Positions 13,846-27,900 of a DNA stretch of 64,000 bases are shown here, piece by piece; the first letter of the stretch is position 1, and each line of letters starts with the position of its first letter. Under the pieces are notes generated by a model. The model searched no databases, was not told the origin of the DNA, and saw only the letters and a program-made list of their open reading frames with translations. Source of the stretch: Baylisascaris procyonis (lineage: Eukaryota; Nematoda; Chromadorea; Rhabditida; Ascarididae); contig JAZARR010000164.1 of NCBI GenBank assembly GCA_037389465.1, positions 2,858,501 to 2,922,500 on the forward strand, in the 5' to 3' direction. Position numbers and translations under genes: made by a program.

Positions 13846-14959
13846 ATCAGCTTGTTAAGCTTGTTGGTCAGCTGAATAGATTTGCAGAAGCGCATTTTTG
13901 TGTTCGCTGTTCTATAATTCTTTTAAGCAGAAACAAAATTGCTCCGGTTTTTGGCGTTTATAGTTATAATAAATATGTGCAATTATGAAAATAAACTTAA
14001 GACATGATTTTATCCTTTTTTTGGAAAAAAAAGATTTTATCGAAGTGCAGAAAAATTTTTTTTATGAAGGAAGGAAATGTTCGGAAAAAAAAGATGGAAA
14101 AAAGAGAGGCTGTCACAATGTTAGTACTCGCGATCGCTTACAGAAACAGTGTTTTTGATGGGCTACTAGTAAATAATATAACATGTGCAAAGAGGCATTT
14201 GTATTTCGACTGCACTGATCAGTCTTACAAATCTTCCTTTTAAAATTCGTTTTGTCTCGTTTTTCACGACCCAACAGCGTGCGTGATGTCCTTCTACAGC
14301 AAATTGTTGAACACTTCCAAGGATTTGAAGCTGCTGTCGAACTTAATGGAGTAGCCTGTTGCTTGAAGGTCGCAAAATTCCGATATTTAACTGTAAGATA
14401 ATATGTTGGTGCTCTATGGAATGCCGGCTGCCCTTACCTTCTTTTCCCTACCTTCAACATAAAACCATCCTCTCATTTCTTTTTCTTCCTAGAATATTTA
14501 TTATCCAAGGGCACTCTGTCTACTACTTACCAACACCACATTTTTCCAGATTAATGCCTTGCTCTTTTTCGCTGACAGTCTTCTGTCTGCAAAACTTACT
14601 GTTGTATTATATAGCAATTCACCTGTACAGTACAACTGTTCGATGTAGAGCAATTTCTCTAGTGATAATAATCGATGAAGAGAGAAACACCAGCATGTAG
14701 GGGATTACCTAAGAAGTTGCAATTATGGTGGATTCTTTCAATTCCTGGCTCATGCTAATGCAATGCATTAGATGGCCTTGAAGTGAATGTTGCAAAAATT
14801 TGAAGACATATAACTTGACTCGAATCCATCATTTTTATTCCAAAAATAATTAATACTGAAATTAAAACGCTATTATCAGCTGAAATGAAAACGCTTTCAT
14901 CAAGGTGGAGCAAACCAATTCATTTCTTTTTTAATAAAAATTCGATCTCTAGAGATGAT

Positions 14960-15240
14960 GAATTCTTCTCGAAGAAGGATATGAACGTATTAAATTTTGC
15001 ACCAACCGCGACCCTTTTCTTAACGCGATTATCACCTTCAATGAAAAGTGGGTTGTTTATTGCGATGACAAAAGAGAGTTCCTCAATTGCTTGATAACGG
15101 TGAGCAAAAAGGCTACCTCCACCTGCAGAACGCTATGCTGACTGTTTGGTGCACTGCAATTCGACTTCTCAATACAGTTTCTTCTTGCGAAGGGCAATAA
15201 TTACAGCAAAGTGCTACAGCGAAGAATTGGAGATAATTCA
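14960..15240 (+). pseudogene. Broken mariner-family transposase fragment
   Basis: One plus-strand frame reads LEEGYERIKFCTNRDPFLNA and then IITFNEKWVVYCDDKR. This matches the mariner block '..PFL..IiTgDEKWv.Y.n..r'. After a frame change it continues GYLHLQNAMLTVWCTAI, the 'lHpkKvmltVWW' block. The first catalytic Asp (GDEKW) is Asn here, and there is at least one frameshift and a stop, so it is inactive. Terminal inverted repeats were not seen. Confidence 0.65.
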
Positions 15241-15944
15241 CCGGAGAGTAAAGATTCGGCAACCAGCACTGGTTAATAAAATAGATATCACAAAAAATCA
15301 TCTTGCTTTCGGGGCCTCTTGTTAATACATTTTCATATCATCTGCTGCCTTGATTGTTTCTTTTGAGAGGAGCGATTCACTAGTGATAGCGCGGTTGACT
15401 TGTCTTCTAGCCTTTAATCGCCTTATAATTCCAAGTTTTCTAAACAATGGAGTAAGACCGTATTCTCATTTTGAGAGCAATGTGTTGATCCGAGTGGTGC
15501 TTTTTTGCATAAAATATACATTTTGAGCCAAGCTACATACATTCAAATTTTATGCACCAACGTGCTCATCATTTTTGGACACCCAATATATTCTCCATGA
15601 ATGGTACGCATAGAGTCCATCAATGGAAAAAGTTGATGGTTTGTAATAAAATTTTTGCATACATAGAGAGTTGAAGATGAAGAAACGGAACGAATAATCG
15701 TTATGTATGTCACATGCAGTACTCTTTTCTATAATTTTACTCACAACGCAGTCAGCGTTAATTACGTTCAAATGAATTACACAAATTGCCAAATTAAATA
15801 AAATGTCCACTTTAGAGTTTAAACGATCACCTTTGTGCTGATGGAGGGAGAAGGCTTGCGGTATGCGAACTAACGTCAATCCAACAGGAAGAGTATCGTT
15901 CAAAGAAATATTTGTATTATCCACTGGTTCTCTCCATCTCGAGA

Positions 15945-15998
15945 ATGACGATAACTGCAGATATAGATAATATAGACATTCTCGAGGGAACCGAGGAG
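15945..15998 (+). CDS. DPP-like gene, alternative first exon 1a (18 codons)
   Basis: ATG opens 18 codons reading [18 protein letters not shown], ending phase 0 at a GAG|GTTAGT donor. The next constitutive exon starts in phase 0 with ELVVAG, so splicing gives an acidic cytoplasmic tail before the membrane helix. The end, DI-LEG-EE, parallels exon 1b and, in position, the short acidic stretch before ELV in vertebrate DPP6. I chose this ATG because it is the only one in frame close to the donor. The upstream promoter or leader was not identified. Confidence 0.7.
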
Positions 15999-18900
15999 GT
16001 TAGTTTCATTACGTCGATATCGATTTTAAGCACGATTCTTTATTCTTAATTAAGTACTCTTGTTTCACAAAATCGAGTTCTAGTTCTGTTGTCTAGTCCG
16101 TCCTGGTAATTGATAAACTAGCTTTCACCGAATTGATCCTGTTGTAAAGGTTAAAAGTCTATGATCCTAAAAGTAGATTTCAGTCTATCAGCACGACCAA
16201 TGTGTCGCAAAAATTTTATGGCATCAATAGAGAAAGGAATAATTCACGCTGAATTCAACAAACTCGACTTCCGGTCTTCTGGTGGTTTAAACGACTTTTT
16301 GAAACAATGAATTTATGCATTGAAACCTGCCTATTGTAGAAAAAAACAAGTCATGGCAACGATTCTTTTTTACATTCCAATTTTTTTGGAATTAGCAGGG
16401 TTGTATTTATGAAAAACAACAATATTAATTCCTCTTATAGGAGGTGTCATGTAAATGATAAACCTATACAAATTTTTTTGTGAGATGCAATATATAAATA
16501 CACGATCTTGTTACCTATCAATACATAAACCGTTCTCGCAATGCCTCAATGTAATAGACTGAAAATATGTGGATTTATTGAGAAGCAAGCTGACAATTTA
16601 TTGTCAAAGAATCGGCTATTTTTCTGTTCATAAAAACGCTCGTAAAAACAAACACTGAAATTGATAAATGCAATCATATAGCCGAACCTTTATAATTCGT
16701 CATCGATTATTAAGAAAATGACAAAATTTAATTGACTTTGACGCATTACTTCTCGAAAATATTATACCAGTTTTTTGTACAAATAAAGTTATCAATCGCT
16801 GAAATGTCGTGCTAGCTGGGAATGATACCAAAACAATAAATATATATGTCTTAAACCTGCTTATATTACTTGAAAATGGAGAAGAAAATGACAACTGAAT
16901 GGAGCACACTGCAGTGCTTCATATATGCTTTATAGGGTCAATCAAGAAGTCTTTGCTAGAAACCTTCTAATTCAGAGTTTCGCAGATTTTCGAACATCAC
17001 CAAAATCGCCCGAACAGACTCTACTGCAGCCTTCGGCAAACAAAGTCTTTACTAGAAACCTTCTAGACAGATTGAAGAATGTGACCTGAGAAATTTTAAT
17101 CGCGTATTTTGTGCGGGACTTGAATGACACTACAAGGTCAAACTCTAACAGAAAAACTGATCTGTCTAAAGTTTTCCAAGTGACGTCATTTGTCACTTTC
17201 TTTTCTCTTTAAATTTTGCACTTCTACTTTTTTTTTCACACTTTCATTTCTTGCAATTCGTACAAATTTTTGCAATTTAGCAATTTTTTTTTCACTTTTT
17301 GCTTCGTTTCTCAAGTTTACATTTGCCAAAATGAGGTGTGGTAATTGTTTCTCTAAGCCTTTATTTACGCACGCATCTATACATTTATTATCTGCGAGGT
17401 GATTTCATTCAACAATTCAAAAAACAAAGTTTCATGGAGATAATTCATTTCACATTCTTGAAGGCACGAAAATTAAATTAGGGTAAGCAGATTTCAGAAG
17501 ATTTACCACGATTCATCCTAACACATTTAGTCTCTGATAAATTTAGAATATATCGCAGCTTGTGATCGTTGCCATTCGGTAAAATCAGCATATTGGCATT
17601 GGTTAATTAACCTTTTTTATTGCCAAATCAATTTGCGTGTTCAAATTTCGTTTATTCTTTAAGTTTTGCTCAACTAATTAAAATTCTTCGCTTATTGCTT
17701 ACTTCCTAAGAAGTGCTAACGAGAAACTAGCAAGCCAGCAGAAAATTGAGTATAAAGACTTCACAAGTGATAAGAGGTTGCACCTATCAAAGTACGATTG
17801 CGGGTTACTTCTAAAACTGCAAGAAAGAGCTGGTAGCTTGAGGTTTCAGCTAGAAACAAAGTGAATGGCTCTACTTTTCTTCAGTTTATAAGTATTAAGG
17901 ATAGGTGATACTGTCGCTTTCTCTGGCCTAACAGATCGCAACCTAATTTTCCATTCAAGATGCAAGCGCCCCGACAGTTCTAGTGCGTCAATTAGTTGGG
18001 CCCTCGTTTAGTGGTAGTGGACACAGCTGGGTTTTGTAGAGGTTTTGATGGCCGGTTATAGTCAATGGAGTTGTGGGATGAGTAGTTTATGGAGGGTGTG
18101 AAAATGCAAGAGTATCGAGCATTACAGCCCGGTCGTTCTAGGCCAACAATTACTGAATTTGAGAGGCCATCGCTAATTTTATTCTTCTTTGATCTTCTAA
18201 ATTTGCCTGACAAAGAAGTATTGTGTCTGCCCGCATATGCATGTGTCTGTCTGTTTGTACTTTGTGAATCATGTGCTCAGTTACATATTGGATGGGAATA
18301 ATTCACTTTATCGGATGGTTTCTTACGCAAAATTTCGCGATGATTCATCAGCCTGAAAGAACTTCAGACTTTCAACGATGGGAAGTATTGGAACAATTTT
18401 TATGCGATCGGTTTATATGAACAAATGAAGAAGGGTGTTAAAGAATCTGATACGTTATGTGCTTTGCATTCTGCGCATCTGACCAGTTAGTTCCGCAATT
18501 CATTAACAGCAGTTGTAGTGTGCAAGGCAATGTTGGAGCTATGATGCAACTTAAGCCTGCAAAGTTCCACTGTCGCTTCTGATGTTCGCTAGTGGAAATC
18601 GCTAGGCGACGAAAAGATAAACAAATGCCTAGTCAGCTGAGCAGGCAGAGGTGCTTGTCGTGCCAGTTTCTTTGGCATACTTCTCTTATTTCAGTTTGCA
18701 TCGTATGAGCCCACTATAGATCTGTTCCCTTATTCTCCATTAATTTCACTAGTTGCCCTTTCCTTTTCCATTCCCTCTTTCGTTCCTTCTCTACTCCTCT
18801 CTTTTTTTCACCCAACACCACCCAGAAATATCTTTAGATTCCAATTTTTGGTGGGTGGTAAGTTTTGAGTTTTATTGATGAGGTTGGCAATTCTGAACCA

Positions 18901-21900
18901 CGAAGACTCATGCTTGCTAACCTGTAGCACAGTGGCCTTTGTGAATCTTCAATTGCATTCCTAACACATAGATTCACATAGTCGATAGGGTCATCCCGCC
19001 ACTAACTATGTGCAGCCTTACCACTGATAGTTGGCAAAGCAGAAAGAAGGTAACATCGATAAAACATGCTGTGATAAGTTCATAATTGGTGAGCGCATGC
19101 TGCAATGGGTATTGAATAGTGGCGAGTGGAGTTTGTGCAGAGTGCTGTGGGGGGACGAGATGCATCGATTGCTTCGCTGATAGCCTCGAGGTGCTGCATA
19201 GTCGAGTGGGGTGCCACAGAGTGGAAGCGCGCTTATACTCGTTGTAAGACTCACATTATCCCAGCCCCTCGTCGATCAAAAACCCTCCTCTCCGATCCTT
19301 ATTCATAATTATCCTGAAATATCGCTACGAGTACCCCTTTCCCTTCCTTACCTACTTATGCTGTGCAATATTCGATGAATACTTCGAGCAAAGACATCGA
19401 TTTACTCGAGGGAGCCGATGAGGTAACTTATTGCATTTGTTCAAGCGATCTTTTAATGAGTGAAAAGCAAAAAGGGCAGTCATTTGATGAAATTTTCTCG
19501 TCGCGGGTGCGGTTGTCAGTGTGAAAGGAGCACTGCTCGATGTTCACTGTTTATTAGCGCGTTCCATATTTTATTTTCAATTTTTTGTAAATATTTGTTT
19601 GTGGATTTGTCATGTTCCCCTCATTTCCATTTCTTTTTATGAAAACAACAAATTCCTTCGATGCTATAAATTGTTTTAATAATCTTTTTATTCAAATTTT
19701 AAAGGGAATGAATACATTTTTCACCTAAATGTTTTCACATTCTTTGTGAAGGTTAATCCCTATTGCATGTTGATGTCATTTTTTTCACGTTGGTAATTTA
19801 CTTTTCTTCGCATTCGCCTTCAAAAAGGACATTCGCTTTACGGAATTATAATGCGAACCAAAGTTGGAGGAGGGGCGGGGGGGGAGGTAACGGGGGTATT
19901 GGAATTGCAATATGTTGCAAGTAATGTTGCCACTTCTATCGTCTAGAAGTGGCAAAAGTGAAGTGGATAGACCATCGAAATTTACTCGGTCATTGGTGAA
20001 TAAACGGCAAAAATTTCAATAAGTGCGCGATTTTGAAACCCTTTCTTCGTCCTTTAACTCAGTGACACCCCACTCTGCCTCTCCTATTTTCATCCTAACT
20101 TCCATACTCCACCAAGGTAACTAGTTATAGCGTATTTAAGCATTTTGAACATTTTTGAGTACATGTCATTCATATAAGATATCGATCATTCCCAATCATC
20201 ATAAGCCAATTCCGTCAACATTATCGAACCGACCGCTAATGTTTGGGAACATTCGTGAAGAATTCCACAGTTATTGAAGAGTGAGGAGAGGGCAAAATTT
20301 TATTTCGTTTACTCTCAGTGTTTTCACATTTCATTATTACCATACTTTTGCAACGTGTGAAGGAAAGTGGCGCATATGGCATACAGAATTTATACAGTGA
20401 AGGAGGAGCATTCTATATGCAAAAATGTTTCGATGGTACAGTCTGCTTCCTCCTTTTGTTTGATCTCTTTTAAATGGTTTCTTTCTCTTATATGTTCATG
20501 CTTGTTTTCTTACGGTAGCTTTTCACTAAAATATTTTTGCATAGATGCATCTTTTGAATCGCTTTCTCCATAAGATTTGCTCATTTCATATCTACGATTG
20601 TTGTGTGTTGCCAATGTAAGTGTTGAGTAGACTGGCACGCACGAGTGACCGCATCTTTTCTGGATTTGTCGATAGGCAATTCGACCTTTAAGCGGCCGAA
20701 CATCGCTGCCTCCTGGAGCGCTTCATATGTTGTGCCGCTGTTACGTTGCATGTGATGGATCTTCTGAAATCTGGTCAGTCGGTTTCTGACCGTTAAATTC
20801 AGCGATATATATGCTCAAGAATGAAGCAACCCGTTTTTTGACCACCACCCGCTAATGTGAGAAGTCGATTTTTTAAATCAACCGATCAGTAATATTCAGA
20901 TGATCGATCCATCGATGGAAATATTGATCATCAATTATCGACTGGTCTAAATGGTGGGGTTATAAAATGAGTTGATCGGTGCGGTTCATTTAATGCTCGC
21001 CTACCTTTTAGCTGAATCTAGAGTTATACAGTGTAATATAATGTTGAAGAAATAAAACGAAGCAAAATCATCATTCTCTAAATCTTTTATACGCATTCAC
21101 CTCAACGAGGCTCCTTTTTCATTCTTCTTTTCCCTTCCTATTGATATCGCTTTGCGTTAATCGCAGAAACGTTTTAAGAATTTCTACTTAATGATTTAAA
21201 TCTTTCGATTGAAGAGAGGAAATCATCATTGCTTTAATGCAAAGCAATAACTCGATCTTATCAACAGCATCACTCCTCATCTCCCTCGTTCGTATTTTTT
21301 CCTTCACTGCCACTTTATCAGATTTGACAATTGTTCTAAAAACAAACGGAGAACATGATAGAGGAGGTGGTACGATATGTGCTCCTGCATTTGGCTCATG
21401 CGGCCAACCACTTTCACAAGTCACCAGTGGAAAATGATATGTTAGGGAAAATCCTTTGTATTGCAACTAAACCAGCCAATTGTATAAATCTTTCAAAAAA
21501 GGGTGGTTTTTCGGCGAACCGACAGGCGTAGGATGCGTCTAGGTTTTTATCCTATATGAATGCCGCCAACTGCTTTCGAAGATGATGTGCATGTACTCAT
21601 CAAATTTCAGAGCTCTACGCCCAGTGGTTTTCGAATTAACATCGGCGGACAGACTTGCCAACATATTGTTACCGCGATGCATTTTTGCAATGCGATTTGC
21701 AAAAGGGTGTTAAAGTATAACAGAGATGATATGTCTCAGTAACTTGGTATTTTCTCGGTGAAACCAGTACATTTTATTCGACAATGAACCGAATTGACCT
21801 ATGGAATTCATTTGTGCTTCAATAATCATTGCTATGCAAGTTTTGTGCTCAACAAAATTTGCATCTTCGGCTACCTCTCATTCATTTAGTCGTTGACTTA

Positions 21901-24900
21901 GTTGAACCGATCACCGCATTTCTATATTTCGTCCAGTTATATAGTCTTAGAGTGTTATTCAGCTCATCAAACACCATATTTGATCAAATATGCGCCGATA
22001 CCGTTAGAGCCTTATTCAAGGAATGGCTTCAGCTCAAGGGACTTGTATTTTTCCCTTATTTGTGACTCCTCAATTATATCTGCTACTTTAATTGTGCATT
22101 TAACTAATTTTTCCTACGTTAGAGATGTGCTTGGAGGGGGAAGGGGGGGGGGGAGAGGCGATTTGATGTCTCACGTTCCTTGTTGAGATTTCAACGTTGT
22201 TAAGCAGGAAATTGGAACCCTTCATTATTATAACTTTCCAGAAGAGTTCATATCTAGAAGATAAATTATATTCTCCTCACGCTCCAGCAAGTGCATTGTT
22301 CGGTGGGGAGTCATTTAACTTCTAATCGAAAGACCATTCAAGGTAATAGGATGTATATAGCACTCCTTCAGCTTGATGTAGCATGTATTAATGACGTGAT
22401 TGCTATGTACCCATTTACGTCTTACTTCCATCTGTCTTTCGCAATACTCTTTTACTACAGTGGTGTAGAGATGTCCTGAAAAGTAGGGCAGTTGGGGGAC
22501 AGCACTCCATACATTCTCTTCCTCTTTGAAATAACGGTCATGAAAGGAATGCCTGTGCGTTTCGGGAGTGTGTGTGATGAACGTTTAGATTTAGGAGATT
22601 ATTGAACGGAATGTAACTTTTGCACTATCATTGCTTTCTGTAGTTGCGTTGGATAGTCTTCGTTTGTTCGCAGTGCCCTCAAAATAGTGTTCTCAAGAAA
22701 GTAAAAGTGCTGTGATGTGCGCGCCACAAGAGGACGAAACATCTGTGTTTCTTGTAACGTCTTATGATGGATTACCCACTCGCATACAACGCTAGACAGG
22801 AATTCGGTCACTCCGCCAAGTTCATTCAGTTTAAATATCGTACTGTTTAGCATGAAACATCGGCATTTTTAAATTTCCTAGGATCTTAGGTGCTTCTCAG
22901 CGTGAAAGCAGATTTTATTGAGAAGAAGGATTCCTTAAATCATAGCGGGGAAGTAGGGTCCCGTTTGAAATAATACGATCAGTATAACACGTTATGGTAG
23001 CTTACAAGGAGTTACGAAGGAAATTTCCTAGTCGGACATGATCCAATGACCAGGCCACTGAACACACAAAGACTGAAAAAGAGGATAAGTCATTTATTGC
23101 TTCCTGTCGGGCAGTGCTGTTTAAAGCTATAACCCAAGAGTCAGGTCCAGCTATGCATAAAACATATTGCCAACTTCAGTCGAAGACGGAAGGCCAATCA
23201 CCCTCTTTCCCTCTTTCCTCTCTTTGACCTTCTCTACTCTGCGCTTGCTTGTGGTAATTTTCGTTCTAACTTTTCAGTATTATAGCAGTGCTGTGTAATT
23301 ATCTGAGAAGACAGAAAGATTTTAATTCTAGTTAATGGATGTAGTCGCGTTATTATTTCGCATTTTGTAAATCAGTCATTTTTCCAGATGGAAGATAATT
23401 GGAAATTGAAAAGTGGAATCGTTTCCTTGTAAAGATGACGTCAGAAAATGCGCGAAAAAAATTGTGCTCATAAATGAACCTGTTTTGCCTTAAATGTGCC
23501 GAATTAAATTTCCCAGTGAAGCAGCGGCTCGATCATCTTATGACGCATATATCAGTTTTGAATTGACACAACTTGTTGGCTAATTCCATTGCAAGTGATC
23601 TTTACTTGAAGCTTCCCTCAAAACGATCTTCCCAACCGTTTTTTTTTTCTTTGTTTCTTAATTTCTTCATTTCATCACTACTATTCATTTAAATGAAAAA
23701 ACATTTCAATACCTTTTCGTAATCACGGCTACACATCAGCAAATTCTTCGTGATATTCTGACACGAATTTTAGTATCTAATTTTTTCTGTTGTTTATTGT
23801 AAAAGTTAGAGGTATATGAGAGGAATATTTATTGAAATTATATCATTTATTAATCCCACTACCTTTAATCGTAGCGGAATGAGAAATTTTAAAATTCTGA
23901 TTGATTTATATAAAAATTTGCATATTCTCCGACGATACAGGGAAAATTTACCTTTAATAGCAGAAATTTTCACGTTGAATTTTTTTCTCCTATGCAAACA
24001 TTCAAAAAATTACAAAGCTTAGGTTTTTCTGGTAAATTTGGATTGGTCCGGGCACATCAAACATTTACGAGTATTGATTGGAGCCGTGTCTCACGTCATG
24101 CAACCGTCCCTTCGATGTGTAATTAATGTGCGATCTACTCAGCTTGTTTCTGGTTTCTACGAAGACACGTTTACGACGTTATTTGATCACAACGATTTCT
24201 AGTTAATTCTTAATTAAATGGAAAGGCAGATCGAAGTGAATTTGATGAAGTGGGTATTATTTTTTTTTATAGTTTTTAAAATAATTAGTAGTAAATTCAT
24301 CAAATCTTACCTGTGTCATATCCGCCGACAGAGTAAATCCCCGGTAACGATTATATGATAGCTGAGTGGTATTAAATGTTGGGCAACAGAACTGAGCGTT
24401 GATCACACCTACGAAGTGTTTGCTTAACAGGCGTAATGTGACATAATTCCAATTCACTGCATGCTTTGCAATAAGTCTTTTATCGCTTCTCGATTTTTGT
24501 AAAATTTGCATAAAACTGCATTCACATATATCAAATGGTTGGAGGTGAATTCTTCGCTGTAAACATTATTGTTCGCTTATTAGAGGACATTTAGCTTTTT
24601 TTTTGTATTTGAGAACAATACTGCAATTGCACTCATTCCGCTTTTCATTCATTCCAATTTTTCATTCCTTCCAATTCTTCATTTTTATCCAATTTTTTCA
24701 TCCATTTCAATATTCCATTCAATCCAATATTTCATTCATTCTAACATTCCATTCGTTTCAATCTTTCATCATCCCAATTTTTCATTCATCCGAACCTTTC
24801 AGTCATCCCATTTTTGCATCCATTTCAATTTTTCATTCATCCCAATATTTCATTCATTCCAGTTTTTCATTAATTCCAATTTTTCATTAATTCCAATTTT

Positions 24901-27900
24901 TCTAACTGACGTGTCGTGTCGCCTTAGGAAGTGCAATATATGATTTCCCATTCATGTAACATGTATGTTTTATATCTCCAGTCATCGGTTCGTGGAGCCT
25001 CTCAAATAGTGAATGTCGCATAATTGTTCTATTGTGTCTAATGTGTCGAAACTTTATCTGGAAACAACGCCAAATGCTTCAACGACCGTTAAGAGCATTG
25101 CATTTACGATGTCAGTTGATCGTAAGTTGAGTGGTTAGAATTATTCTAGGATTATCGTTTCGAATTTCTGGAACTGCTTAAATAAAAAAAAGGGTTTGAA
25201 ACTCTCGAACCTCTCAAAGTTTTCCGTAAAAATTAGTTCTTTGACCTTTCTGCCTCATATTTTGCAGAAAATTTCTAGCAATATGCCTTTTTTGTGGGCT
25301 CTATTTAGAGGCATTTTTGATTGCGCTAGATACTTGTAATCTGGATAATGGTGCGCACAGTTTTGTTGATGTAGTTTTATTTACGCTCTAATTTGCTGGT
25401 GATGAACGGTGATTGGTACCCGTTGACGCGTTTTTCACTTTCATTTTGCAGTTAGATCTCCCTATCTAAAACGCTAATCCGGTCTTCTCTTTTTTCTCGG
25501 AACGTTCAAATTGGCTACTTCCCATCAAACTCTTTTGCAAGTTTGTATAGATGTGATGAAGGAAGGAACAATTTTTGGTTCAACAAGACTCTCGGATTCC
25601 CATGACGCCATTTGTTCGAGTGAAGCTGAAGTGAATAACGAGAGGGGTTGAGCACGATTAAGGGATATGCTTCGTGAAGTTCTCTCCTTCACCCTCTGCA
25701 GTCTATCGATTTTGAATCCTCTTCATTACCAGTAAAGCGATAAAAACAATTTGATTCCATTTTCCACATAATTTTCGTTATAAATCAATCTGTGTTTGAA
25801 CGCACTCTTTGCATTAATATGTTAGTTGTATTGAATTTCTGCATTTCGACAGCTCAATCTTATGGTTTGATGAGAGCATCCTAAGGCAATTGAGAGTTCG
25901 AATCAAGCATTACATACACCGTTGTTCCAGGTCAGTTCTGATACAGAAGCTCGACGCATTAAATATTTCTACCTAAGACAGGTTAAGGGAATGATTCGAC
26001 GAGTTCATTCATTGAGATCATGGCCTTTATGGACTCATAATTGAATTGCAATGAAGGAAACAGAATGAAGTCGCAAGAACAACCACTTCAAGTATATGCA
26101 TTCGTCATGAGCGGATGGTCGTTTTGGGCACCCAGGAAAATATATTTTGGCAGCGTTGCGTCTCTTTAACGAGAACACGATGCTTCATTTAGCACAGTAG
26201 CCTTTATTTTTTGCAGACGAACCGAGTCAGTGCTCAATAATCTTTATAGAAGAAATACGTTCATTTGAAAAACTACTATAAATATTTTTGAAGACATGGG
26301 AATATGCTAGAGTAGGAAGGAAGCAAAGATAAGCAGTCCTTTCGGAGAAGTGTGCTTGAGAGTTCCTCAACATCTCAAATTCGGCATAGCCCACTTGGCC
26401 GGCCTAATGACGTATCATCATCGGATTGTAAAAATTACAGTTCACATGGGGACAGTTAATTTAGCGTGGGAAGCCTTCTATCGCAAAGAGGATTTAATGC
26501 GAAAACTCGTTCTGGAAGGAGTTACCGAATTCACTGTCTAGAGTACGGCCAAAGAAGCACTTCTTCAAAAAACTTAGGTGTGCAAAAACTTGAGCATTCT
26601 TAATTGCCGTAAATGGCGTCAGAAATTTGCATGAGTGTGCAATAAGCAAAACTCGTCAAATAATAAAAATGAGTATAGAAAGGCGAATGGGGGGAAAGGA
26701 AAATTTGAGCGAGGAAACAAGACAGCTTAAAGGAAACTAGACCATCTTTTTATTTTACATTTAAATTTCATTATCTCTATTGAGTTGAGTAGTTATCAGA
26801 ACTGAATGAAATGCTATGTAATCGATAGTGTTCTAGGTGCATTTTAATCGTCCTGCAATCAATCTTATGTTTGATTTATTTGCTTATAGTTGATGCCATT
26901 GAAATTCACTCGATCGAAACGTCATTTAATAATTTTTTAAAGATGCATTTGTGAGTTCGCATTCTTCTAGCATCATCACTAGATCGCAGTTGTTGCTCAA
27001 AAAAGAAAAGTTTTGAGACTAGGCTCGATTAAACTGAATTTAGCGAATTTCACACTCATCATACGCAGATTACCCACGTGAAACGCCGTTATCTGAAAAC
27101 CGTTTTTCGTATTCAATACGGTTACTCGCTAGAGCATCGAGTGATGTACCATTATGTTGACGGTTAATGACGGAATCGGGCAGCGCGGAGCGCACAACCA
27201 GCGATATAGCTCCGTCTCGGTTCCACTTCTTTTCAGAGAGTGCGACCGCCTCACAAAATGCGATTAAAACCGTTGCGGAAAGAAAATGCAAAAAAGTTGA
27301 TAATTTAGGTATTAACCAGTAACAACACTATTTTATTCTAAATATTCAGTCGCTGATGTAATTTACCTACCAAATTTCTCTAAAAGTAAGTTAGAATGTG
27401 CAGATTGAGCACAAAGCTTCTAAAAAGTTATAAACTCAGGTGAATACAACATGCAGATTACAGTGGTCAGTAGAGAGTATATCACAGGCTTCAACCGAGT
27501 TATTTCTTGGTTTTAAGTTCCAACATATGCTGTCTTCATTTTCAGAGACTAGCGAAATTGGTCAGAAATATGTTTTGACCTAGGTCACTGGGCTCAGTCA
27601 TTCAAGCACTTACCACGCTTTTTGCTATTTGCTGCCCAAACGTTGCTTTTTGCGATGATCTGTAAAGAAGACGTCTTATTGTAACGTTTCTATACTTTTG
27701 CACTAAAAAATATCGTACGGAATAGCAGCGGTGAGCCTGTCAAATTTGCTGCACTTTATGATTCTTTTAGGTGACATGTTTCATGTTATAAAAAATGCCG
27801 TAAAATTGAGCGGAAAATTACGTATGCTTTAGAGGCGCCCTTATGTTGTGCAAAAAAATGCATGCATGTGCAAATCAAAAAAGGTGCTTCGAGAAAGTTT

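Larger units (their letters stand above)
11291..14959. other. No gene recognised
   Basis: AT-rich sequence with the TG/CA tract at 12755 and one copy of the dispersed repeat at 13759. The open frame at 14359-14700 lacks recognisable motifs. Confidence 0.5.

Noticed and set aside
15550..15924. 124-codon minus-strand frame
   Set aside because: No motif, low-complexity start, and it ends next to exon 1a on the other strand; most likely chance in AT-rich DNA.
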